DNA from: Solirubrobacter phytolaccae | GTDB taxonomy: Bacteria > Actinomycetota > Thermoleophilia > Solirubrobacterales > Solirubrobacteraceae | Assembly (NCBI RefSeq): GCF_027587195.1 | Contig: NZ_JAPDDP010000005.1 | Location: 1 to 64,000 of the forward strand | Direction: 5' to 3' | Length of the DNA stretch: 64,000 nt | Shown here: positions 24,324-33,394 of the stretch, in pieces | Layout of the letters: the number at the start of each line of letters is the position of its first letter | Numbering within the stretch: the first letter of the stretch is position 1 | Notes under the pieces: generated by a model | The model's database searches: none | What the model saw: only the letters and a program-made list of their open reading frames with translations | What the model was told of the DNA's origin: nothing | Program-made: the position numbers and the translations under genes

Positions 24324-24952
24324 GCGTGGACGTGCGTGACGTGGCGGACGGCCTGTGGCTGTGGCGCCAACCCCATCCGGCGTGGGAGGAAGGCAGCGAC
24401 TGGGTGCCCGAGGTGGCGTCGTTCGCCGTGACCTCCGGCGGCGTGTCGCTTCTGCTCGACCCGCTCGCGCCACACCCGCGCGAGGGTGCGGTGTGGGACC
24501 GGATCGGGCACGTCGACCACGTCGTGGTGATGAAGCCCGACCACGTGCGCGACGTCGACCTGTTCGCACGCTGGTACGGCGCCCGCGCGCACGGTCCGCT
24601 GATGTTCTGGAAGGACGACATCCCGGCCACCGAGCTGGAGCCCGTGCGGCCCGGCGACGTGCTGCCGGGCGGCCTCGTCGCGCTCGACGACGGGCGCAAC
24701 ATGCTCGAGACGCCGCTCTACCTGCCCGAGCAGCAGGCGCTGATCTTCGCGGACGGGATGACCGCGCCGGAGGGCGAGCTGCGGGTGTGGGCGACGCCGT
24801 TCCACACCACGCGCGTGCTGCCGGCGCTGCGCGCGATGCTCGGGCTCCCGTTCGCGCACGTGCTCGTCTCCCACGGCGAGCCGGTGCACGCGCGCGCGGA
24901 CTTCGAGGCCGCGCTGGAGCGTGCGCCGTGGGGCGAAGTCGAGGGCAGTTAG
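24320..24952 (+). CDS. MBL-fold-like protein without the canonical metal motif
   Basis: The 210-residue protein looks like a metallo-beta-lactamase fold: LWLWRQPHPAW, VSLLLDPLAPH, HVDHVVVMKPDHVRD, IFADGMTAPEGELRVWATPFHTT. Where active members have HxHxDH it has MKPDHVRD, keeping only an Asp-His, so it may bind one metal weakly or none. It overlaps the MFS stop by 4 bases, yet has its own TAGAGT 7 bases before the ATG, so it may also be transcribed separately. Function unknown. Confidence 0.7.
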   Translation: MSVDVRDVADGLWLWRQPHPAWEEGSDWVPEVASFAVTSGGVSLLLDPLAPHPREGAVWDRIGHVDHVVVMKPDHVRDVDLFARWYGARAHGPLMFWKDDIPATELEPVRPGDVLPGGLVALDDGRNMLETPLYLPEQQALIFADGMTAPEGELRVWATPFHTTRVLPALRAMLGLPFAHVLVSHGEPVHARADFEAALERAPWGEVEGS

Positions 24953-24962
24953 GCTGAAGCGC

Positions 24963-25382
24963 GTGGACCGCGAAGACCTCGTCCGGCTGCGCCAGGCGCG
25001 CGACACGATGGACCGCGACTACGCGGAGCCGCTCGACGTGCCGGCGCTCGCGCGCGTCGCCCTGATGTCGCCGGGGCACTTCTCGCGCAGCTTCCGCGCG
25101 GCCTACGGGGAGACGCCGCACTCGTACCTGATGACGCGCCGGATCGAGCGCGCGAAGGCGCTCCTGCGGCGCGGCGACCTGTCGGTCACCGAGATCTGCT
25201 TCGAGGTCGGCTGCACCTCGCTCGGCTCGTTCAGCTCGCGCTTCACCGAGCTCGTGGGGGAGACCCCGAGCGCCTACCGGGCGCGTGACCACGACGCCAG
25301 CGCGGAGATCGCGCCGTGCATCGCCAAGGTCAACACGCGACCGGTCAGAAATGGAGAAGCCAAGGCCGCAAGCCGGCGGTAG
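24963..25382 (+). CDS. AraC-family regulator, DNA-binding domain only
   Basis: The 139-residue protein contains only the two helix-turn-helix units of an AraC domain: LDVPALARVALMSPGHFSRSF and VTEICFEVGCTSLGSFSSRF, with TPHSYLMTRRIERAKALL between. No sensor domain precedes it, so ligand sensing may come from a partner. GTG 24963 is supported by TAGGCT 7 bases upstream, a box that includes the stop codon of the previous gene. It is followed by a VOC gene, a common AraC-VOC pairing in actinobacteria. Confidence 0.9.
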   Translation: MDREDLVRLRQARDTMDRDYAEPLDVPALARVALMSPGHFSRSFRAAYGETPHSYLMTRRIERAKALLRRGDLSVTEICFEVGCTSLGSFSSRFTELVGETPSAYRARDHDASAEIAPCIAKVNTRPVRNGEAKAASRR

Positions 25383-25389
25383 CTTGCGG
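25366..25389. promoter_or_regulatory. Inverted repeat over the -10 box of the VOC gene
   Basis: CCGCAAGC (25366-25373) and GCTTGCGG (25382-25389) form perfect 8-base arms with an 8-base spacer. The right arm overlaps TAGCTT (25380-25385), which lies 7 bases before the VOC ATG at 25393, and the AraC stop codon. It is a good candidate operator for the adjacent AraC protein, though dyad symmetry is less typical for AraC sites than direct repeats. Confidence 0.45.
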
Positions 25390-25392
25390 TCC

Positions 25393-25797
25393 ATGAGCAT
25401 CAACATCGCGCAGTGCTTCATCGCCGTGCACGACCACGAGAAGGCGCTGCCCTTCTATCGCGACGTCCTCGGGCTCGAGGTCCGCAACGACGTCTCCTAC
25501 GAGAACATGCGCTGGGTGACGGTCGGCCCGCCGAACCAGCCCGACGTGAGCATCGTGCTCGAGCCGCCGCTCGCCGACCCGAACGCGCCGGCCGCCGATC
25601 GCGCGGCGATGGACGAGCTGCTGGCCAAGGGCTTCCTGCGCGCGGTGAACTTCAAGACCGACAACGTGGACGCGACCTTCGAGCGCATCCAGGCCGCGGG
25701 CGGCGAGGTGCTGCAGGAGCCGTTCGACCAGCCCTACGGCGTGCGTGACTGCGCGTTCCGCGATCCGTCGGGGAACATGCTGCGCTTCAGCCAGTGA
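25393..25797 (+). CDS. VOC-family (glyoxalase/bleomycin-resistance fold) protein
   Basis: The 134-residue protein has two beta-alpha-beta-beta-beta units: CFIAVHDHEKALPFYRDVLG at the start and VNFKTDNVDATFERIQAAGG in the second half, ending YGVRDCAFRDPSGNMLRF, with the usual metal Glu replaced by Arg (LRFSQ). It may act as a small-molecule binding or isomerase protein. Paired with the AraC regulator upstream. TAGCTT 7 bases before the ATG supports its own leaderless message. Confidence 0.9.
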   Translation: MSINIAQCFIAVHDHEKALPFYRDVLGLEVRNDVSYENMRWVTVGPPNQPDVSIVLEPPLADPNAPAADRAAMDELLAKGFLRAVNFKTDNVDATFERIQAAGGEVLQEPFDQPYGVRDCAFRDPSGNMLRFSQ

Positions 25798-25806
25798 GGT
25801 CGGGCG

Positions 25807-26475
25807 TCACCGGCCGCTGGGGGTGACGAGCCCGGTCTCGTAGGCCAGGATCACGGCCTGGACGCGGCTGCGCAGGCCGAGCTTGGCGAGGACCGCGCTG
25901 ACGTGCGTCTTGATCGTCGACTCCTCGACGGTCAGGACGCGGGCGATCTCGGCGTTGCTGCGCCCGCTCGCGACCTGGAGCAGGACCTCCCGCTCGCGGT
26001 CGCTCAGCGCCGTCAGCGCGGCCGCGCGGGTCGGGTCCGGCGCCAGCTCGGCGAAGCGCGCGATCAGGCGCCGCGTCACGACCGGATCGACGAGGCCCTT
26101 GCCGCTCGCGACGGCGCGGATGGCGTCGACCAGCACCTCGGGTTGCGCGTCCTTGAGCAGGAACCCGGCCGCCCCCGCGCGGAGCGCGCCGAACACGTAC
26201 TCGTCGAGGTCGAAGGTCGTGATGACGATCACGTCGACGTGATCCTCGGGGGCGACCTGCGGCCCGGCGAGCTCTCGGGTCGCCGCGAGGCCGTCGAGGT
26301 GCGGCATGCGCACGTCCATCAGCACGACGTCCGCCGCCCGCCGTCGCGCCAGCGCGACGGCCTGCACGCCGTCCTCCGCCTCGCCGACGATCTCCAGGTC
26401 CGGCTCGGACTCCAGCAGCACGCGGAACCCGCTCCGGACGATCGCCTGGTCGTCGGCGATCAGCACCTTGATCAT
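25807..26475 (-). CDS. NarL/LuxR-type response regulator
   Basis: The 222-residue protein has a receiver domain with IADDQ (acidic pocket), phosphoacceptor Asp in LMDVRMP near residue 54, TT and K at ITTFD and LLKD, and a C-terminal LuxR helix-turn-helix (LTALSDREREVLLQVASGRS; TVEESTIKTHVSAVLAKLGL). It starts with a 4-base overlap with the kinase stop, so kinase and regulator form a clear pair. The likely target is the MMPL gene divergent from the kinase. Confidence 0.94.
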   Translation of the reverse strand: MIKVLIADDQAIVRSGFRVLLESEPDLEIVGEAEDGVQAVALARRRAADVVLMDVRMPHLDGLAATRELAGPQVAPEDHVDVIVITTFDLDEYVFGALRAGAAGFLLKDAQPEVLVDAIRAVASGKGLVDPVVTRRLIARFAELAPDPTRAAALTALSDREREVLLQVASGRSNAEIARVLTVEESTIKTHVSAVLAKLGLRSRVQAVILAYETGLVTPSGR

Positions 26476-27617
26476 CGCGCCGCCCTCCCGCCGGCCGGCA
26501 GCCGCGCGTGGACCCGCCAGCCGCCGTCCGGACCCGGCCCGGCCTCCAGCGAGCCGCCGTGCTGCGCGGCCCGCTCGCGCATGCCGCGCAGGCCGTGGCC
26601 ACGGCCGTCGTCGGTGGGGCCGCGGCGGCCGTCGTCGCGGACGTCGATCTCGACCATGCCGTCGGCGCGGGCCGCGATGGTCACGACGGCGTGCGCCGGC
26701 CGGGCGTGCTTGATCACGTTGTTGAGCGCCTCCTGCACGATCCGGTACGCCGAGGCCTGGACGAAGGCCGGCACGGCGCCCGCGTCGCCCTCGCGCCGGA
26801 GCTGCACCTCCAGCTCCTCGTCGTGGAGCCGGGCCACGAGGTCGTCGAGGTCGTCGAGGCGCGGCTGCGGCTGAAGCTCGGCCGGCTGGTCGGGCATGCG
26901 GATGCGGCCGATCGCGTCGCGCGTCTCGCCGAGCGCGCGCGTGGCCAGCTCGTCGATCTCGCGCAGCGCCTCCGCCGTGCGCGCCGTGTCGCGCTCGAGG
27001 AGCCGGCGCCCGGCGCGGGCCTGCAGCGCGATCCCGGCGAGCGCGTGGCCCACGACGTCATGGACGTCGCGAGCGATGCGGACGCGCTCCTGGGCGACGG
27101 CTTCCCGCGCCTCGATGGCGCGCAGCGCGTCGAGCTCGGCGTTCCGGGCGCGCAGCGTGCGCAGGATGTCGCCGACCGCCGCCGCCAGCACGCCGATGAC
27201 CGCGACCGTCGCGATCTGCACGCTCTCCAACGGGTCACCGCGCAGGGCCAGCGCCGTGCTGGTCACCGCCGTGAGGAGGAACGTCGCCCCCGCGAGGATC
27301 GTGCCGCGCCGGTCGGTCAGGTACGCCGCCGAGGTGGTCGCCAGTGCCGGGCCCAGCCCGGCGGCGGCGAGCGGGTAGCCGCGGGCGGCGGCAACGACGA
27401 GCCCGAGGCCCGTCGCGACCACGATCGGCAGCGGGGCCGCACGGCGCAACGCGAGCGGAGCGGTCGCGAGGACCGCCAGCAGGACGCCCCAGACGTCGGC
27501 GTCACGGCGCACACCGCTGCCCGGTGCGGGGTGGACGATGAGCACGCTCACGACCCCGAAGAGCGTGGCGACGCCGGCCAGGAGGAGGTCACCGCGCGTC
27601 GGTCGTACCCAGCTCAT
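26472..27617 (-). CDS. NarL-type sensor histidine kinase
   Basis: The 381-residue kinase has four to five N-terminal membrane segments (to about residue 150), a HisKA_3 box RIARDVHDVVGHALAGI with the His near residue 190, and a HATPase with EALNNVIKHA, DDGRRG and GHGLRGMRERA. It resembles DesK-type kinases that sense the membrane. TAGGCT lies 6 bases before the ATG. It forms an operon with the downstream regulator and is divergent from the MMPL exporter, separated by 145 bases. Confidence 0.93.
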   Translation of the reverse strand: MSWVRPTRGDLLLAGVATLFGVVSVLIVHPAPGSGVRRDADVWGVLLAVLATAPLALRRAAPLPIVVATGLGLVVAAARGYPLAAAGLGPALATTSAAYLTDRRGTILAGATFLLTAVTSTALALRGDPLESVQIATVAVIGVLAAAVGDILRTLRARNAELDALRAIEAREAVAQERVRIARDVHDVVGHALAGIALQARAGRRLLERDTARTAEALREIDELATRALGETRDAIGRIRMPDQPAELQPQPRLDDLDDLVARLHDEELEVQLRREGDAGAVPAFVQASAYRIVQEALNNVIKHARPAHAVVTIAARADGMVEIDVRDDGRRGPTDDGRGHGLRGMRERAAQHGGSLEAGPGPDGGWRVHARLPAGGRAAR

Positions 27618-27720
27618 GGCTTCAGCCTAGGTGCGCTCGCGCCGGAGCGCCTCCGACTTTCGACGGAGCGTGAACCCGTCGCGCGGTCGATGTCACCACG
27701 CGTGTCGCGACGCACGATGA

Positions 27721-27740
27721 GGAGGACCTCCCCGTCCTCC
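27721..27740 (+). promoter_or_regulatory. Hairpin in the MMPL leader
   Basis: GGAGGAC (27721-27727), loop CTCCCC, GTCCTCC (27734-27740), 22 bases before the MMPL start. AAGGAG at 27747-27752 is the ribosome binding site. The gap 27618-27762 must hold promoters for both the MMPL gene and the two-component operon. A regulator site or an RNA hairpin is possible. Confidence 0.35.
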
Positions 27741-27762
27741 CACCGCAAGGAGCCACGTCTCG

Positions 27763-29940
27763 ATGCTGGCCCAGATCCTCCACTACGCCACCACCCGCCC
27801 GAAGCGCGTCATCGCCACCTGGGTCGTGCTCGGCCTGGCGCTGAGCGCGCTGGGCGCGTGGCAGTCGTTCAACGTCACCACCGACGACACGGCGCAGTTC
27901 CTGCCGAAGCAGTCCGAGTCGGCGGCGGCGCTGCGCTACGCCCGCGACGCGTTCGACGTGCGCGAAGGCACGACGACCGTCACGGTCCTGCTCGCGCGCG
28001 CCGACGGCGGCCGCCTCACCTCCGACGATCGTGCCGCGGTCGCGTCCATCACCGACGACCTCCCACGCTGGCGGCCCGACCTCGAGCCGCTGAAGGCCGA
28101 GTCCGACCCGTTCGGCGTCGGTGACCGCGCCGGGAAGCTGCTCGGCTCCGCGGCCGGTCCCGTCGCTCCCGACGGTCGCTTCCAGCTCGCCGGCGTGCAG
28201 TGGCAGGCCAACACCACCGACCCGGTCGCGCTCGCGGCGTACCGCCAGTTCCGCGACGACGTCGCCGACCAGGCCGCCACGCACCGCTTGCGGGCGGGCT
28301 TCACCGGCGGCATCGCGTCGGTCGCCGACGCGGCCAAGGCGTCCGAGGTCAGGCAGTACCTCGCCTCGATCCTCCTCTTCGCCGCCGTGCTCGGGTTGAG
28401 CCTGCTGTTCTTCCGCGGTGTGCTGGCGGCGGTCCTCCCGCTGCTGGCGATCGTGGTCGTCGGCGGCGCGGCGACCGGGCTGATCGTCGCGGCGGCGCTC
28501 GTCTTCGGCTTCAAGCTGGACACCGGCACGCCGCAGCTGATCACCGTCGTGCTGGTCGGCGTCGGCATCGACTACTTCCTGTTCCTGCTGTTCCGCCTGC
28601 GCGAGCGGCTGCGGATGGGCGAGGACAAGCGCACGGCGGCGCTGCACGCCGCGGGCCGCATCGGGCCGGTCATCGCGTCGGCGGCGCTCGCGATCGTCGC
28701 CGCGTTCGCGACGCTCGGGATCGCGCAGTTCGGCCAGTTCCGTGTCCTCGGCCCGGCCGTCGCGATCTCCGTGCTGGTCATGCTCGCCGCGGGTGTGACG
28801 CTGATGCCCGCCATCGCGGCGGTGTCCGGCCGTGCGCTGTTCTGGCCGTCCAAGCGCTGGCAGGAGGAGCCGGCCGGCGGCCTCGCCGAGCGTCTCGGCC
28901 TGCGGATCGCGACGCATCCGGGGCGTACGGCGCTGGCGGTCACCGCCGTCCTCGTCGCGTTGGCGGCGGCCGCGCTGGGCACGCAGTCGAACTACGACCT
29001 CGGCTCCGGCGGGCCGTCGACGGCCGCGTCGCGCACCGCGGACGAGATCGCCGCGACGCTGCCGCGGGGCGCGAGCGACCCGCAGCCGGTGTACGTGCGT
29101 GCCGACCACGCCCTCAGCGCGGGCGAGCTCGCGCCGCTGCGGCGCGCACTGGCCGGGGTCGACGGCGTCGGCGATGCCGGCGAGGCCGTGTTGACGGCTG
29201 ATCGGCGCGGCGCACAGATCGACGTCGCCCTCGACGACGAGGCGACGAGCGCGGCCGGCATGGCGGTGGCCCGTGGCCCGCTCCGCGACACCGCCCGCCG
29301 CGCGGCACCGGCCGGCACGACGGCGATGGTCGCCGGCAACGCGGCCGTCTTCGCCGACGTCAGCGACGCGATCGACCACGACCTGCGGCTCATCTTCCCG
29401 CTCGCGGCGGGCCTGATCGGGCTGATCCTGGTCGTGATGCTGCGCAGCGTGGTGGCGCCCGCCTACCTGCTGCTGGCCGTCGCGCTGGAGTTCGCGGCGA
29501 CGCTCGGCGCGTCGGTGCTGGTGTTCCAGGTGCTGGGCGGGGCGCACGGCGTCGCGTTCACGCTGCCGCTGGTGCTGTTCCTGTTCGTCGTCGCGCTGGG
29601 CACGGACTACAACATCCTCATGACCGCGCGGCTGCGGGAGGAGATGCTCGCCGGGCGCTCACCGCGTGAGGCCGTCGCCGAAGCCGTGCGGCGCGTCGCG
29701 CCGGCGATCGCGGCCGCCGGGCTCGTCCTGGCGACGTCCTTCGGGACGCTGATGCTCGAGCCCGACCAGGGGGCACGCCAGATGGGCTTCGCGATGGCGT
29801 TCGGCATCCTGCTCGCCTCGCTCGTCGTCTCCTCGGTGCTCGTGCCGGCGCTCACCGCGCTGGTGGGGCACAAGGCGTGGTGGCCGGGGCGGATGCCCTC
29901 GGCCTCACGGCCGAGGGCACTCGCGCGGCGGGCCCGCTAG
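27763..29940 (+). CDS. MMPL-family RND transporter
   Basis: The 725-residue protein has two equal halves, each with one membrane helix, an extracytoplasmic loop and five more helices, as in MmpL/HAE3 transporters. Conserved GVGIDYFLFLLFRLRE in the first half and GTDYNILMTARLREE in the second carry the Asp-Tyr pairs that relay protons. Such pumps export lipids or hydrophobic drugs. The divergent NarL-type kinase and regulator suggest expression in response to envelope stress. AAGGAG lies 10 bases before the ATG. Its TAG shares CTAG with the convergent protease stop. Confidence 0.93.
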   Translation: MLAQILHYATTRPKRVIATWVVLGLALSALGAWQSFNVTTDDTAQFLPKQSESAAALRYARDAFDVREGTTTVTVLLARADGGRLTSDDRAAVASITDDLPRWRPDLEPLKAESDPFGVGDRAGKLLGSAAGPVAPDGRFQLAGVQWQANTTDPVALAAYRQFRDDVADQAATHRLRAGFTGGIASVADAAKASEVRQYLASILLFAAVLGLSLLFFRGVLAAVLPLLAIVVVGGAATGLIVAAALVFGFKLDTGTPQLITVVLVGVGIDYFLFLLFRLRERLRMGEDKRTAALHAAGRIGPVIASAALAIVAAFATLGIAQFGQFRVLGPAVAISVLVMLAAGVTLMPAIAAVSGRALFWPSKRWQEEPAGGLAERLGLRIATHPGRTALAVTAVLVALAAAALGTQSNYDLGSGGPSTAASRTADEIAATLPRGASDPQPVYVRADHALSAGELAPLRRALAGVDGVGDAGEAVLTADRRGAQIDVALDDEATSAAGMAVARGPLRDTARRAAPAGTTAMVAGNAAVFADVSDAIDHDLRLIFPLAAGLIGLILVVMLRSVVAPAYLLLAVALEFAATLGASVLVFQVLGGAHGVAFTLPLVLFLFVVALGTDYNILMTARLREEMLAGRSPREAVAEAVRRVAPAIAAAGLVLATSFGTLMLEPDQGARQMGFAMAFGILLASLVVSSVLVPALTALVGHKAWWPGRMPSASRPRALARRAR

Positions 29941-32297
29941 GTGCCCGGCGTCCCGCTGACGCGGATCTTCATGGACGTGCCGCTCTGCTGCGTCACGCGG
30001 ATCTGGACCCCGACGTGCGGCACCTTCACGCCGACCGTCGGGAGTGCCGGATCCCAGTACTCCTTGCGGTCGTCGAAGGTGGGCACGGCGGCCTGGCCGC
30101 GGATGTAGCTCGCGGCGCCCGTCTCCGTGTGGAGCGTGAACGAGTCGGACTTCTCCAGGCCGAACGGCGCGTCGTAGGTCTGGACCCGCCCGCGCCACGG
30201 CTTGCCGTCCAGGCGGTAGATCGGGCGCGGGTTCGCGTCGATCGGCAGGATCAGGCCCTGGCCGGGATGCTCGGACTCGTTGTTGTCGCCCTGGCTCGTG
30301 TCCCAGTAGGAGACGAGCAGGCCGTTCTGGTACGGGAAGTGCTCCACCCAGTCGGGCCGATCCGGGAAGCCGAAGTTGTACGGGCCGGTCTGCAGGTACT
30401 TGTCGTAGGACGCGTACGTGCGGTTGGAGGCGATGTAGAAGTGGTCGTGGAGCGTGTCGAAGGAGCCCGCGACCGCGGTCCAGCCGTTGGCCGTCCAGCC
30501 GTTGGCGCCGTTCTCCGCTCCGTCGGCGAAGACGGTCGTGGTGCCGTTGACCACCTTGATCTCGTCGGCGAAGAAGCCCGCCTCGGCGCTCGGGTCCTGG
30601 CCTTCGGCGGCGCCGTCGGTCTTGTAGCGCAGGCGCAGCTGGACGGTCTTCCCGGCGTAGGCGGACAGGTCGAACGTCGCCGGCGTGTACGTCGCCTGGT
30701 AGCCGTCGATCCCGTTGCCCTCCTTGGTGATCGAGCCCTTGATCGCCTTGAAGCCGGTGCCGTCGTCGACTTCGACGTAGCCGTAGTCGCACGGCGTGGT
30801 CCCGCAGTCCTCGATGTTCCAGCGGGCCTGGAACGTGAGCGTGGTCGTGCCCGCGGGGACGGCGACCGAGCGCGTGAGCGTGTTGTCGAGGTCGTTGCCG
30901 GTGCCCGACCACCACTGCTTGGCGCCCGCCGCGGGCGCGCCGACGTCGTGCGTCACCGTCTTCTGCGGCAGCGGCACGACGACGCCCTGCGCCTTCGCGC
31001 TGTTGTACTCGTGCGGGCCGAGGTCGAGCGTGCGGGTCTGCCCGGCGGGGACGATCTCGTAGTCCAGCCAGCCGAGCTGCAGCTTGTCCCACGCGCCGAG
31101 GTCCGCGGCGCGCGTGCCGATCGCCTGGTCGCTCGTGTCGGAGGTGCGGCTCTGGGCCATCAGCGTCCACCAGCTGACGGCGTTGTCCGGGCCGCCCGCG
31201 GTGTCGTAGTGGTCCGGCAGGCCGAGGTCGTGGCCGTACTCGTGCGCGAACACGGACACACCGCCGTTCTCGGGCTGGATCGTGTAGTCCGCGACCCACA
31301 GGCCGGTCGTGCCGATCTGCGTGCCGCCGTCCTTGTTGCTCGCCGGACCTTCGCCCGTGCCCTGGAACGCCTTCCAGCGGTGCGACCAGATCGCGTCCTC
31401 GCCCTGGTGCGGGTCGCCGTCGGCCTCGTCGCCGCCGGCGTGGACGATCTGGAAGTGGTCGATGTACCCGTCGGGCTCGTTGAAGTTGCCGTCGTGGTCG
31501 AAGTCGTTGCGGTCCCACTGGTCATAGGACGCGAGGTCGGCCTTGATCTGCTCGTCCGTGCGGCCCTTGGCGTGCTGGTCGGCGACCCACGTGTCGATCG
31601 CGTCCTTGATCAGGTCCCACGTGTTCGCGCACACGTTGTCGGGGCACGGGTAGCCGCCGGAGCGGCCGTAGCGCGCCTCGTTGTACCGGACCTTGACCCA
31701 GTCGGTGACCTGGCCCTCGACGCTGTAGCGGCCTGAGCTCTGGCGCTCGTAATAGGACTTCACCGAGTCGGCGGTGTCGCCGGCGCCGAAGTAGACCTGC
31801 TCGTAGTGCGCCTTGTCGTAGTTCGGCTGCCAGACCGTGCTGTTGTCCTTGCTGCGATCGGGCGCCGGGATCTGGTTGCGCACCGGCCCGTTCCACGTCG
31901 TCGGACCCGGGATGTTCTTGTTCGTGTCCTGGTCGGGATAGCCGGCCGCGCGCTCGTTGCCGAACTCCGCCAGCACCACGAAGATCTTGTCCGTCTTCTC
32001 GCGCGCGAGCTCGACGTACTGATCCTCGGCCTGCGCCGCCGGCGCCCCGGTCCTGCCGACCTTGACGACCTTGCTCGCCCCGCGCTGCTCGACCTTCGCG
32101 CGGCCGGTCAGCACGTCCTGGATCGCCTCCGCGCGCAGCTCCCGCCGCTTCTCCTCGAGCGGGTTCGGCAGGTCGTCCGTCTGGGGCTGCTGTTGCGTGG
32201 TCCCGACCGGCGGGGCCGCGCCCGCATCCAGCGCGACCGTCGCCGCCAGCCCAGCCGCAATCGCCAGGCTTGCCAGCCCGGTGCCAACTCTCCGCAT
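29937..32297 (-). CDS. Secreted M6-family metalloprotease (immune inhibitor A-like)
   Basis: The 786-residue preproprotein has a signal peptide (1-28), a propeptide, and an M6 catalytic domain with HEYGHDLGLPDHYD near residue 350, giving the HExxH zinc site and third ligand region, and a preceding HFQIVHAGGDEADGD acidic site. The C-terminal part contains MAM/jelly-roll-like modules (YKDDG-type calcium-binding Asp repeats are absent). It degrades external proteins. GGGAGG lies about 5 bases before the ATG. Length is normal for immune inhibitor A of actinobacteria. Confidence 0.92.
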   Translation of the reverse strand: MRRVGTGLASLAIAAGLAATVALDAGAAPPVGTTQQQPQTDDLPNPLEEKRRELRAEAIQDVLTGRAKVEQRGASKVVKVGRTGAPAAQAEDQYVELAREKTDKIFVVLAEFGNERAAGYPDQDTNKNIPGPTTWNGPVRNQIPAPDRSKDNSTVWQPNYDKAHYEQVYFGAGDTADSVKSYYERQSSGRYSVEGQVTDWVKVRYNEARYGRSGGYPCPDNVCANTWDLIKDAIDTWVADQHAKGRTDEQIKADLASYDQWDRNDFDHDGNFNEPDGYIDHFQIVHAGGDEADGDPHQGEDAIWSHRWKAFQGTGEGPASNKDGGTQIGTTGLWVADYTIQPENGGVSVFAHEYGHDLGLPDHYDTAGGPDNAVSWWTLMAQSRTSDTSDQAIGTRAADLGAWDKLQLGWLDYEIVPAGQTRTLDLGPHEYNSAKAQGVVVPLPQKTVTHDVGAPAAGAKQWWSGTGNDLDNTLTRSVAVPAGTTTLTFQARWNIEDCGTTPCDYGYVEVDDGTGFKAIKGSITKEGNGIDGYQATYTPATFDLSAYAGKTVQLRLRYKTDGAAEGQDPSAEAGFFADEIKVVNGTTTVFADGAENGANGWTANGWTAVAGSFDTLHDHFYIASNRTYASYDKYLQTGPYNFGFPDRPDWVEHFPYQNGLLVSYWDTSQGDNNESEHPGQGLILPIDANPRPIYRLDGKPWRGRVQTYDAPFGLEKSDSFTLHTETGAASYIRGQAAVPTFDDRKEYWDPALPTVGVKVPHVGVQIRVTQQSGTSMKIRVSGTPGT

Positions 32298-32503
32298 GTA
32301 CGCCTCCCGGCGTTGAGTGCCTCCGGGACAAACTCCCCAGCCGTCCCGGCTCCTTGGCGACCGAGACTAGTCCTCACCCGCGGCGGGTCAGGACACGCTG
32401 TCCGGTAGACGACACACGTTCTCATTTAGACCGCGCGCAAGAGTCACAAAGTCGTGGCAGTTGCGTCTTGTTTCGTGACAGGCGGTGGCGAGACCATCCG
32501 CCC

Positions 32504-33394
32504 ATGCCTTCCGACCGTTCGATTTGTCAACTCACGGTTGACAAAATGATCGCTCGCGTCGCCGTCGACCAGTGGGGCGTGGTGGACATGAACGATCTGC
32601 GCGAGATCGGGCTGTCGAGGCAAGCGATCTCAAAACGTGTGGCGGCCGGGCGTCTGTTCCCCATCTATCGGGGTGTCTGGGCGGTTGGTCATCCCCGCCT
32701 CTCTCTCGAAGGCCGTTTCCTGGCCGCGGTCAAGGCCTGCGGCGCCGGAGCTGCGCTCTCCCACTATTGCGCCGCCGTCCTGTGGGGGCTGCGCCCGTGG
32801 ATCCACCGCTTCCCCGACGTGACGTCCCCGACGTTGCGACGGCAAAAGGGCATCAACCACCACCGCTCCGACCACATCGAAGCCACCGTCCACAGAGGCA
32901 TCCCCGTCGTCACCCCCGCCCGGGCGATCTTCGACATCGCCCCCACCGTCCCGTTCGAGTCACTCCGCGGCGCGGTCAACCACGGCATGGGCCTCGGCCT
33001 CATCGAAGGCCCGGAGCTGGTCACGTACTCCGGCCGCGGCGCGAAGCAGCTGCGCGAGGTCGTCGCCACCGCCGCGCCTACCAGGAGCGAGAACGAGAAC
33101 CTCGTCCTGCACCTCATCCACGAGGCGCAGCTCCCTCGCCCGCTCGTCAACTCGCCCCTGAAAGGCACGCGCTACATCCCCGACTTCCTGTGGCCCGACC
33201 AGCGCCTCATCCTCGAGGCCGACAGCAAGCGCTTCCACGGGAACATGATCGCCCGCGCCGACGACGCCACCCGCCAGCTCCTGCTCGAGGAGCTGCGCTT
33301 CACGGTCATCCGCACGACCTGGATCGAGGCGACGACCAACCCGGGTGCCGTGCAGAAGCGCGTCGCTCAGGCGCTGAGCACGTCGCGCACGTAG
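32504..33394 (+). CDS. AbiEi-type wHTH protein with DUF559/Vsr-like nuclease domain
   Basis: The 296-residue protein starts with a winged helix (VVDMNDLREIGLSRQAISKRV) followed by GRLFPIYRGVWAVG, the pattern called AbiEi antitoxin domain, and ends in a DUF559/very-short-patch-repair-like domain: IPDFLW, LILEADSKRFHG and FTVIRTTW, giving D, ExD/K residues of a PD-(D/E)xK fold. Despite the antitoxin label no toxin gene is adjacent, and such solitary proteins are multicopy in actinobacteria. Base composition around the start (32400-32640) is less GC-rich than its surroundings. Start at Met 15 (32546) is possible. Confidence 0.75.
   Translation: MPSDRSICQLTVDKMIARVAVDQWGVVDMNDLREIGLSRQAISKRVAAGRLFPIYRGVWAVGHPRLSLEGRFLAAVKACGAGAALSHYCAAVLWGLRPWIHRFPDVTSPTLRRQKGINHHRSDHIEATVHRGIPVVTPARAIFDIAPTVPFESLRGAVNHGMGLGLIEGPELVTYSGRGAKQLREVVATAAPTRSENENLVLHLIHEAQLPRPLVNSPLKGTRYIPDFLWPDQRLILEADSKRFHGNMIARADDATRQLLLEELRFTVIRTTWIEATTNPGAVQKRVAQALSTSRT

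Noticed and set aside
22296-25421. A very long minus-strand open frame (over 1000 codons) antisense to the SDR, secreted, MFS, MBL and AraC genes
   Set aside because: It crosses five well-supported plus-strand genes, is rich in Arg, Gly and Ala, and shows no domain. High GC with third-position bias creates such frames.
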